Shown here: one piece after another, positions 9,321-19,685 of the stretch
How positions within the stretch are numbered: the first letter of the stretch is position 1
How the letters are laid out: the number at the start of each line of letters is the position of its first letter
Origin: Plasmopara viticola
Taxonomy: Eukaryota > Oomycota > Peronosporomycetes > Peronosporales > Peronosporaceae
DNA: 64,000 bases
Assembly (NCBI GenBank): GCA_001695595.3
Contig: MBPM02000110.1
Span: 1-64,000, forward strand
Reading direction: 5' to 3'
Translations under genes and position numbers: made by a program
Notes under the pieces: model-generated
The model's database searches: none
Seen by the model: the letters and a program-made list of their open reading frames with translations, nothing else
Told to the model about the DNA's origin: nothing

Positions 9321-12300
9321 GCTAGACTAATTCGTGAGCAAAGACAGCGTACGTGCTTGTTTGGAGAAGGTGACTCTCATTTGTGCGTGATTTATACCCA
9401 TAAGACCTAGTGGATTGCGTCAGTAGCCTAATTTGTCAATTTAATTGTACAAGCTCAATGTGCAAAATTTGAGACGAAAGCTGAGTCGAACTTTTGGCTG
9501 CTTCGATATGACTCGCAATGGGTAAGCAAGAGGTGGGCACGGATAAGCACAGTCAGAAAAGCATTACGACCTTTAAGTCATATCACCATCAACGATTGTA
9601 ATGCAAAACTCGGCGAATGCAAACTTTGGCACGAGTAAGCTTTCGTCGAGTTGCATAGGTCCGTATGACAAGCCAATTAAAAGCACGATTTTTTTGTCTT
9701 GCGAACCTGGTAAAATCTGAGCAATGACACCTATTACAATAACCTTATCTGAAAACGATTTCCCTTGTTCAGCAACATACAGCGATACCTTTTGCACCGA
9801 TAGATGTATTGCCTTATCTTTTAATGGCTGCAATACGCACTCTATGTGGAGACGCCGACTGATTCTCTTCACACTTCTGCTCCCAAAGACCGATCGTGAA
9901 AAAGATAAAGATTACTTACTAATCGGTATGGTACAGAGCCTACAGCGTTTCAAAAAGAAACATAATCGTTTCGTTAAGAAGTACAAATCTTTAACACGAA
10001 AAATATTTGGAAATTAGCTGCCCGTCCGAAAGCATGTAGCTTTTAATGGATTTTTGCTGTATGTATTCCAGCACTAGCAAAAAAATGTTTAAGCATTTAC
10101 AGTATCCGATGATTTTTTAGGGGCATGCCATTGACTACAGTGATAAATCCTTACCTGTTATAAAGATAAAAGGACCTAGACTCCTTTTTATACAAGTGTA
10201 ACTCTACTTGATAAATAGAATTATCAAATGGGTGTCAACCGACATTTATTAGCAAATTTTGCAAGGAGGCAAATTGCATGGTCTATTTGAAGGAATTCAC
10301 AAAGCCAGGAAGGACTTTAACTATGCGAAACATTTTTTGTTGTAAACTGAAGTAGTCCGCCTTCCTTGAAGATCGAGTGTTAATGAATATTAATTAAGTG
10401 TAACCATGCGCACTTCTGATAGGGTCGCCTGCTATATTGCTGTATTCACTGGTGATCTTTCTAAAACTAGCTCTTGAATTTTCATAGCGATATGTTAATG
10501 GTAGATGACGTTCTTACTAACTAGTCAGCCCAGGGTAAGCGTTATATACAATCGCTATTCAGAAATCAAAAAAAGTAGGTCACAAAAGGTTTGTGCTCCA
10601 GCTTTGTGATTTGTAGCACTGGCAGAACGTGATTCCAAAAATCTCGTAAACAGCCCGCTTAAGAAGCGATAAAAGTTTTCTATCGATGATTTTCAAAACA
10701 TAGCAAATTTGATGTGGTAGGCTCTCAACATGATATGGCATCCCTATGCGTGAGGACAGCTTATTACTAGTCAGTCCAAAATTTCACCGATAAAAATCAG
10801 CTGTCAGTCTTACCGGGGATATAAGGCTACGATCTTAATTGTGGTGGTTCACTAACATCACACATAGCAGTCATGCTAGTAAATCAAAAGTCTATAGTGT
10901 TTCCGACTAATGCTAACAGCGTCAAAAAGAGATGTTGAGTCAGTCAAATGTGGCCCACAGTCTAGCTTAGTGGCTTTCAAATAAGCTCTCCATTGTGGTT
11001 GCAGCCGAAACACATCGCTTAATATCGCAACATTAAGATTAAAAAGTATTCATAATAGACAATTCTGGCTTCAGTGCATACCAGCATCGCAAAGACCGCA
11101 GATGAAACTCGGGTGTAGTCCGGAGCTTATTCATATACGCTATGGCTCTATACAAAGATAAGTTATGCGGCTCTACTGCGAAAGAAAAATGGAGGCTGAC
11201 TTCATAGCAAAAGCTTTGTTCGCGCATCAGCTCAAAGATATGCGTTAAACAATTTTATAGATGCTAGACGAACTCCGATTTAACGTGAAAAGAAAAAAAG
11301 GGCAAAAAGGAACGCGTCTTTTTGGATTTTTCTACTTGAATTTCTGACTTGCTAGCAAATAATTCTTTTTTGCACCAAAAATAGTAGACATACGCACATG
11401 CAGTCCATTCTGAGCAAAAGCGGACCAAAAAACTGGAAGAAATGCATTAACTTGCGAAGTCCCTGTCGCTTAACGGTTTTCTACTACATTGATAACGATT
11501 AAAGATCCGTAAATTTACCTGGTTTAGCGATCAGTAAGACCACGATGCTACGTAAAATATACATAAGAAGCTAAGTTTAGCGACTTGAAAAAACCTGCGG
11601 TTCATCTCTTTCTTAACAATCCACGTTCGAATTATACCGGAATTCAAAATTCGGGTTATATTTAATTGTGACGAGGTCTAAAAAATTTCGAACAGAAAAG
11701 GCGCACAGAGGCTTTCTAGATCTTTCGATAAATAAGCTTTTGCTGTTTAAAGGGATAAACGTGTTCAATAGATTGCAGTTTCAAGACTGGTTTGTCGTAT
11801 ACATATATTCGTGTTACCAGCTCATACTCTGGCCAACACGAAAGCTTGGAACACTGAGTTTACCAAATTTGTCTGTTTGGTCATGGAGGGGGTAGCTTTA
11901 GTTGCTAATCATTAGCTACCTATACTGAACGAAAGCCATCGTTTGGGTCCATCTTATTGGGTCGCAGCGCGGTCTATGATAGTTGAAAACTTGCTTAATG
12001 GCTTTGTCTCTTAAAGTCAGAATATGTATGGGCTTAAAACTTTACTTGATGCTGCCGACAATTTCACAAAGCCGAGTATCCCATCACTACTCAGTGTTTT
12101 CAAATCGGACAAGGGATATTCGAAGTACTCGTAGCCAGCACTGTATCTGGGCAAACAATGGGTGGAGCCCAAAGATTTTCTCATATCCTTCAAGAATGTG
12201 CCGTTAGTCAAGACGAGATGGATTTCCCTTTTTAAAAAAACTGCTTGAGCCCGTGACTGCTTACAAACAGCCGAGAAAGTTATAATTTTCTCCGTTGCAA

Positions 12301-15052
12301 AGAGAAATCTGTCAATGCTAACATAGCGTTAATTGGACCTCATGACTTCAAAACCCTGCCCCAGACGGCCTAAATAGTCCCCCAATATTAATTGATTTCA
12401 TTAAAAGCGACTATGAAAGAATGAATTGTCAAAGTATGTTTAAATTACAGCTCGTAATGGATGTGACGAATGTGGGATCAATGCGTTGGGCGTTTAAATG
12501 CTCTCACGTCAACATTTATTAGTACACTATGTTTACTAATTACCGTGAGGGATACATCCAAGTATCTCATTTGGTTGGAGTGTAAGTTATCTATTCATAC
12601 ATGCTCTGTGCTAAACGATTTGGTAAGCAGCACGCCTTTTCTTGGAATGAGTGTTTGGTTGCACCAATAAGCTTAATTTAAGCTCGAAACCGATGTCACT
12701 TCCGATTTGGTTCTTGCATACAACACTTTGACGACGAAAGAAGGGATCTTGACTTTCTCCCTCTGCCATTCTTTGCATCTAAAGCGAAGGAGATGTCAAT
12801 GTGCTCGCAGCGGTCTTAATCGCCTGGTGACGCAGTACTTCATGTTCTAACAATCTCACCCATTACCTCTCTTAGTGGAAGCTTTGATGGTGGGTCTCCG
12901 GACATCACATTCGAGTATTTCATCTATACAGATTCCACTGGATCCTCAACTTTGTTTAGGATCTCTAAACCAAGATGTAGCGTACGCTGCTTATTAAGAC
13001 ATCTGTTTATGAGACGGAGAATGTGTTGATAACTTGTATCGCTAGGATTACCGCCTCCAAGACTCAGAAGCTTTAAGCTCTTTCACGTTCAGAAACTCTG
13101 TCACTTCTTACGGTGCTTTTAATTGGAGGGCACCTGCCTTGAGTAATCTATGTGTATGATGTCTCTTTGCCAGCCATGGGGTCATTTGCTACACCCAGGA
13201 ATCGAGTTCGCATCACCTCCTCATTTTTTTCTAGCCGATCTTTATAGTCCTCTTTTGTTGACCCACTTGTGATTACCCACTGTATCGTGCGAGCCTGCAT
13301 TTCCCTCTTGTGGATCTTTGCTTTCCGCACTCTGAATTCATTTGAATAGATCTTTTGCCAGATTTGTATATTTCTAGCTTGCAGATTTATTTTCCTGCAG
13401 CTGGTGTCTCTGCATAACATTTTGCAAATATATGCTACCGAAAGTGAAACGCTATCTTTAGCGTCTTTGGCAAATGGCGCTGCTACCGAAAATTGATAAC
13501 CCAGGAAGGAAGGGTTTGAAGACGTCGTCTTGGCTACCTTTCGGAATAAAATAATTCCTTCGATACTTATTGCGTTTATCTCTCGTTCGGGCTTAGAATA
13601 ACGCACAACAGGGATGGGGGCAAACATGACTTGCCAAAGCAATTTTGTGCGAAGTCAAGTGACTTACACCCATATTCTTGCTACACGTCTTTTTTTTAGC
13701 CACGGCACACCCGCGACCAAGTCATACGTGAAACGAATTCTTGCTGACGAGAGTTTTATTTGCTCAGTTTGACTTGTCTCGATTTCTAAAGCGTCTAGAA
13801 TCGCTTTATTAGCCGAATAAAGTAAAGGTGACTTTGTTCTTTGTCTTGCATTGCAAGGTAAATAGAATTCGGAAAGAACGATATACTAGAGTATTTCTTC
13901 AGCAAAGCGCTAAGGAGAAAGAGTATTAGAAAATATGGACTGAGTGGTGTGTAATTCACCGATAATTATACTATTCTCAGACGTGCACACATTTGCAAAA
14001 GCCATAACTTAGCAACTAATGACTCTTCTGAAGAGCTGATTAGCTCTACGGCGTGCAGAATCTCGCGATGCAAGAGAGTGTACTTAGACTCAAATTAATT
14101 TTGAGCAATAGAAAATTTTGCATTATTGGATCATTTTGGGCTAAACACGTGTTTTGTATAACGCCATTTACGCATAAAGTTTAATTGGTGCTTTTTATGT
14201 ATTTACGCCTAATTAGCGTAGCAGGTCAAATGGTGCTTATAAATTTATTTTTACGTTTGAACGTATTTAGAAATACGTCCATTTGTTAAAGTTCATGAAA
14301 AGAAAGGCTACAGAATTTTTCATAAAGTATTCGCTGGCGTACACTATTCCTTAGTGTACGCAAGAGAGTATCAAGGAACGTCCGTTTTCCTTAGTGCTGG
14401 CTCTTTGCAGTAGCCAATCAGCTCTCGACATGGTCGTGTCTTTGGTTGCTCAGTTAAGTGAAGTGTAATGTAAACATATAGTGAAGGGCTTTACACTTAC
14501 CAATCACGGATTGGTGGTAATATCGGTACAGTGACAAGAGTCAGCAATGTGCGCATATCTTCATTGTTACTTTTCTTCATTCGACAGATGCACAGATGAT
14601 GAAACTGCCCGCTTGACTCAAGTATTTGAACATTCGTGCCGCTCGATTACAGTATTTAGAAAACCGACTCTAATCGCTGCGTCGCGAATCAGTCAGTCAT
14701 ACATACCGGTTCGTATTGTGTAAACATTAATATATTACAGACACCTCGAAGTTTAGTAAAGGAGATGACCATTCGAAGTTTTACGCCTTTATCAATCGAT
14801 ATTAGATATGGCGGTATAGTGTGCGCTTTGGGTCTAGCACGCTAAAAAATTAAAGCGTGACAAGTATTTTGTGCTAGAGTGTAGTGGACTTTTGCTTGGA
14901 CACGGAAAAAAAGCTCAATTAAGTCTTAAAGACATCAACTATGCATCCAGGACAGGACCAAACTTGTATCAAGCTCATCCTCTTGCACTCGCAAACGAAG
15001 AGACGCACTGAGCTCGTGAGCAACTAAATTCAACCTAGTTGTCACTCTGTAC
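9321..15052. other. Gene-poor AT-rich region
   Basis: About 5.7 kb without a supported gene. The longest readable stretches (minus 9573-9872 and 13148-13642, the latter 164 codons and rich in Lys/Arg) match nothing I know and have no splice partners. They may be remains of the same gypsy element or chance. A palindrome cluster lies at 14143-14361. Confidence 0.4.
14143..14361. repeat. Cluster of short palindromes
   Basis: Four dyads lie within 220 bases. AAACACGTGTTT (14143-14154) is a perfect palindrome. ACGTATTTAGAAATACGT (14261-14278) has 8-bp arms. GCGTACACTA/TAGTGTACGC (14337-14361) has 10-bp arms and a 5-base loop. Around 14205-14220 there is a near palindrome, ACGCCTAATTAGCGT. They could be the remains of a foldback element or MITE, or LTR-internal structure. 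No function is assigned. Confidence 0.5.
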
Positions 15053-16061
15053 TCACAAAGCAGATGCACCCACCACTGGATTCACTAATTTGCCAATGCG
15101 TTCAATCTCGATCTCAACCTCGTCGCCTGGAGCAAGGAAAAGCGGTGGGTCACGCGCAACACCAACACCCTGTTCAATTTTGCAACATGAAAAGTGAGCG
15201 CTTGCAAACATGGAGCAAGCTTATGCCATTGTATCGTACCTCAGGAGTGCCCGTGAGGATCAGTGTGCCCTTGGGAAGCGTACAATCCTGCGAGAGCTGA
15301 CTGATAAGCCTCGCAACCGAAAAGATCATGTCGCTCGTGTTCGATTTCTGCACCTGTTTACCGTTAAGATAGGTAGCAATCTCGAGTGTTTGAGGGTTTG
15401 GAATGACCTCGGGCGTCACGAGCACTGGCCCCAATGGACAGAATGTCTCGAACGTCTTGGCACGGCACCACTGACCTCCTCCCTTCTTGTTCTGCCATCG
15501 ACGAGCCGAAATGTCATTCGCACACGTATAGCCGCCGACGTACGTCAGCGCTTCTTCCTCCGAGACGTTATAAGCAGCTTTTTTTAATAAAACGGCAAGC
15601 TCGCACTCATAGTCTACCTCTGGAGGGTCCGAGGCAATACGAGGGATAACGACCGGGTCATGTGGGTGCTGGAGGGCATTGATGCCCTTTGTAAAGAGCA
15701 CTGGAAATTTAGGCTCAGGCATGTTCGTCTCCTTGGCGTGTTTGCAGTAATTCAGACCGATGCCCAGGATCTGCGATGGCACTACGGGAACCAAGACTTT
15801 TTTGATGGTGGCAGTTTCCCCGGTAAAGAGCAGAGTGCCCAAAGGATCATCCTCCTCCACGAGTAAAGCAGTAGAGCCGCGGTCCGCGCGCTGGCCGCAG
15901 CGAATGCGGTCATTTTCATCCAAAAAGCGCGTGAGCACACAAGCCTTACCCTTCATGTGCGGCATTGATGAGTGTGGGCGGCACGAGGAGAAGCTTGTGG
16001 TGAGGAAAGATTCGCGTTTGGTGGAGGAGCCAAGGCGCACAAGACGCACCAACCGAGTCAT
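15053..16061 (-). CDS. Fumarylacetoacetate hydrolase-family protein (FAHD type)
   Basis: Exons 16061-15240 and 15169-15053 join across a 70-nt intron (GTACGA...AACAG) to give 312 aa. The FAH fold is clear: '[14 protein letters not shown]', '[21 protein letters not shown]', '[12 protein letters not shown]' with the two metal-binding glutamates, 'CANDISAR' with the metal-binding aspartate, '[15 protein letters not shown]', and after the intron '[22 protein letters not shown]'. Members hydrolyse or decarboxylate C-C bonds in acylpyruvates, oxaloacetate and related diketo acids using Mg2+. The first 45 residues are Arg/Ser-rich with few acids and could target mitochondria; a second Met ('MPHMKG') offers a cytosolic start. 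The length fits FAHD2-like proteins. The substrate cannot be told from the sequence. Confidence 0.9.
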
Positions 16062-16271
16062 ATACTTTTTGGATGGGTTCTATACATTGAGATGCATTGT
16101 ATAGTAGTACAAGCTCTACAATCAGAAAGTAGTAAAAACATTTATACTAGATCGAACATACCCACTGAATACTACTTTTGTATATTTGACAATACCGCTT
16201 TACAAATGCATCGACACATGATGACATATATTTGTTGTTTTAAAAAGATTATGGCCCACTGATTGCCTAAG

Positions 16272-18193
16272 TTACACTTTGGGGTACATCATGTCCGTGA
16301 GCACGCCACATGTGCCCATGCCTTGCGTGCTGCGACTAATGCGCACATAGCCATCCTCGCCCCATTCCGTGCCCCATGAATTTTTAATTTTAATAGTTGT
16401 AGCGTCATAACCCACCGCAAGCACGGCGTGATCCACCTTTTGGTCGTTACAGAATGACATGACGCCACTCTTGTACTGCTTCCATGCTGGAGAGTTCGAT
16501 ATGACCGATACGACCACGGGCTGCTTTTGTATGGCATTGATGAGCGCACTTTCGTCGCCGGCAGAGAGTTTGACAATGTCGGTGATACCTACTTTCGACC
16601 TCGTGCACGAATTCGAGCAAGAGGCAGCAGTGTGAGTTTCTGCCGAAGTGTACGGGTAGTGGCTCTCCAAGCAAATCCCATTGTCGCGAACATACTCCAT
16701 TGCATACAAGGCAGCGCCACCACTGCAGCCAAAGCTTCTCTTCTCGCAGCTCACTAGCTGCTGCTTTGAGTATGTGGGCGCACTGTTGCCACCGTTGGCG
16801 AGACACTGTGCTGTTTCGAGCGCACTTAGCGAAGCAAATGCCCAACAGCTGCCGCATTGACCTTGCAGGTCAGGAGGCTTGACACAATGGGATGTGCTCC
16901 AGTCGACTGACCTCGCAACTTTCCGTTTGTTGTCGCCGTTTTAGGCCTATTTTTTGTAGCAGACACTGTTGCTTTGGCTTGCATATTTGGTGCAGGTACA
17001 GCAGATGGAGAAGAAGGTGCACGCGCAGCAGGGACAGGAGAGCGTGCAGCAGGGACAGGAGCACGTGCAGCAGGAACAGGAGCACGTGCAGCAGGGACAG
17101 GAGCACGTGCAGCAGGGACAGGGGCACGTGCAGCAGGTCGAGAAGGTGGAGCTGGGTTTTCCTTGTGTGACGTCGAAGGAGCAACTACAGCAGCGTCATT
17201 TGTAATGATGACAGCAGGCGTCTGCGGCGCTGGCGAATTGTCGGTACTGGAAGGTTGCGTCGAATGGGTGGGTGACCACCAAAGTTTAACTTTCTGGCCA
17301 TCAACCTGTTGGTTCGACTGCACCACGCCGGGCTGATTATTATAAAACCCCCAATTATTAAGTCCCCAGCCATTCTTCCCAAACCAATTCCAATTGCTAC
17401 TGTCGGCACCAGAGACATCCGCAACTTGGACGCGGTCACGTGAAGAGACGTCATTAAATTTCCATCCTTGCTTTGTGTCACCATCATTGTTGCCAGTGCT
17501 AATAGTAAGCACTGGTTGTGTCTGCACGCCGGACGTACTTTGTTGTCCGAGCTTGCCATTCCAACTGTAAGTTTCATGACTGGAATCAGCAGGTAAGAGT
17601 CGACGAGTAGTGTCCTCCGACCCGTCCAATGCTGGTGCCCGAGTTCTCTTTGACTCAACAGGTTTAGAAGTATAAAAAGGCTTCGTGGTTGTGGTCTTCA
17701 AGTCCGAACCGGACCCGCTGTCGCTTGACGTTGCATTTGTTACTTTCCCAGACGACGTCTTCGCTCTCTTTTTTTTCTGATGGGCATTTTCCTGTTCCTC
17801 GTTCATGTGACTATTCAAAAGAAACTCTTTAAACTCGTCCATTGTCATGAGTGTGAGCGGTCCGTCCGTTGTAAATTCGGCCATCGGATTGGCCTCGCGT
17901 GCCTCATTAATCTGTTCCTTGGCCATGTAAAAACGCTGCAGCTGGTCTTCTCGCGCATCGTCCTCACTTCGTGACTCTGTGACTGGAATGTAACCATTCT
18001 TGGGCCCCTTTTCGCCGTACGTCTTCAGCCAATCGTCCAGCTCAGCATTGACAGCTTCCTTCTCCGCCAAGTACCGATGGTAGTTGGGGATAATGTCTGC
18101 GTGCATCGGTCGCGCATGAACATTGAGGCAGGGACCTGCAGCCATGATTCCCACTACCAGCGCGAGATAAGCGGTCGCAACTCGAGACTGCAT
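16272..18193 (-). CDS. Secreted papain-like (C1A) cysteine protease 1, with Pro/Ala-rich linker; frame break
   Basis: Starts at the ATG at 18193 with a signal peptide ('AYLALVVGIMAAG'). An oomycete propeptide follows ('RPMHADIIPNYHRYLAEKEAV', 'NPMAEF', 'LTLMTMDEFKEFLL'), shared with protease 2 at 38961. Next come a long Ser/Thr linker, a Trp/Asn/Gly-rich patch and RAPVPAA heptads encoded by the minisatellite at 17019-17137. The catalytic domain begins at 'SVDWS' near 16910: 'QGQCGSCWAF' (oxyanion Gln, nucleophile Cys), 'VDHAVLAVGY' (His) and 'IKNSWGTEWGEDGYV' (Asn). It ends at 16272. Between about 17030 and 16900 the frame changes. A roughly 104-nt intron ending ...GGAAAG would restore it but both sites are weak; a one-base indel is the alternative. 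All catalytic residues survive. It is probably an apoplastic protease. Confidence 0.8.
17019..17137 (-). repeat. 21-bp minisatellite coding for RAPVPAA heptads
   Basis: About 5.7 tandem copies of a 21-bp unit (plus-strand form GCACGTGCAGCAGGGACAGGA with few changes). In the protease frame each unit codes for seven residues, so copy-number change keeps the frame and only alters linker length. Confidence 0.9.
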
Positions 18194-19658
18194 GCGCTTC
18201 GCCTGAACCAGTATGTCTACCCTCCAGAGTTCGTTGTTCCGTGCGTTTTCAAGTAAAGAGGCTAAGTCCGAAAGTGTAAACCATGTAGAAAAGCGACCAG
18301 ATCAGCTTGAGATTGTGAAGGAGCCAGAGATTGGTCCGATCGACTGGCTGTCGAAATAAACGGGGTGGCAGTTGGCTCTGTGATGATACGCGTCTACCTT
18401 CGACGCCATCTTCAAGTCGCTTGGGTGCGCAATGCTATTATGCTCAATGTTGCAATGGCATCAGCATTCACCGGTTGGCTGCCCGTTCAAATTTGCATAC
18501 ACGTCCACTCGGCTTTTACACTTGACCTTCTACAATTGCATACAGTAAGACCGTGGAGACGTAACGCTAGTAATTCTGATGGAAATAATGTATCAGTTTT
18601 TAATTGTGAACTGCTAAGTCATATTCATAAGTATTATCTTGGACATGCCAATTGTACAACACGGAAACAACTATGTTCTTTCGTTCGACACTGCCGTATG
18701 ATCGTGTTGACAGAGGCTATGCACGTGTCCGTAACACCGCATTAAGAAAAACTTCTTGGAGTCGTGAAACACGCGTGGTTTGCACCCGATATGGGGTACT
18801 GTCACCACCATGAGTTGATTAGAGATTCTATCCTGATATTGGGTAAAATTAAGCTTAAAATGAACCACGGGACAACATAATGGTGGCTATGCACACTATG
18901 TGGGTGCTTGAAGAAGTGTTATAAACTCACATGAGGCTTGGGGTCCTCAAAATTGAAATTTCGCTTTAACCAGCCTAAATTTCATACTGTCTTCGGAAGT
19001 AATTGACCTACAATTACGAAAAGGCAATGCTAAAAAAAAGCCAAACTTACCTTAAACGGTAGGTTTTAATATCTTATCAACTTCCTATCTCACGACCCCT
19101 TGCCCTGCTGATTGGACTTAGCCGAATTTTTGCCAATTTCGTTGACAAGGAGTTGACAAGGAAACGGGGTCACATTAGAGACCTGAAAGTCAAAGATATT
19201 AAAATCTTTCGAAGAGTTAGCAAAAATTTAGGGTCTTCGCTTACATCTTAGACGATGTAGCACTTGTAGGTCAGTGTTGAATGCCAAAATTTATAAAGAA
19301 AGCTTATCTATCGGCCCACGACTTGGGCGTCTCAAAGCACACACTGGGCAGTGGCACAGTGCAATCTTTCCGTCGGACTATCTGTCCTAGGGCGCAATTT
19401 AAACTAGGATAGCCACCATTCTATCAAAACATAAGCTCAGCAATTTTCCGTCGTGGAAAGTCAAATTTACAGAGTAGGGGTGGTGGACACACACTCTCTT
19501 TGATCCACTATGCAATAGTGTACACCACAGAACCGGTGCACGGTACATTGTACCAGGATGGGAAGATGCTGTATCCCTCACACAATAAAGCGGCGAGAAG
19601 AAGAGCTCGCCCCTCCCCCTGCTCGTCTCTCCCGCCCGCCTTTTCCCTTCCTCGCTCA
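18194..19658. other. Divergent intergenic region
   Basis: Separates the divergent protease 1 and myotubularin genes. No gene is supported. There is an imperfect hairpin near 19047-19070 (AAACTTACC/GGTAGGTTT) and a local duplication of GTTGACAAGG near 19141-19161. The last 80 bases before the myotubularin ATGs are C/T-rich, as in many oomycete 5' leaders. Confidence 0.4.
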
Positions 19659-19685
19659 ATGCACGCTCGGGAAGTGCCAGGGACC

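Noticed and set aside
13148..13642. 164-codon open frame on the minus strand
   Set aside because: No known motif, no splice partner, no codon bias distinct from its surroundings.
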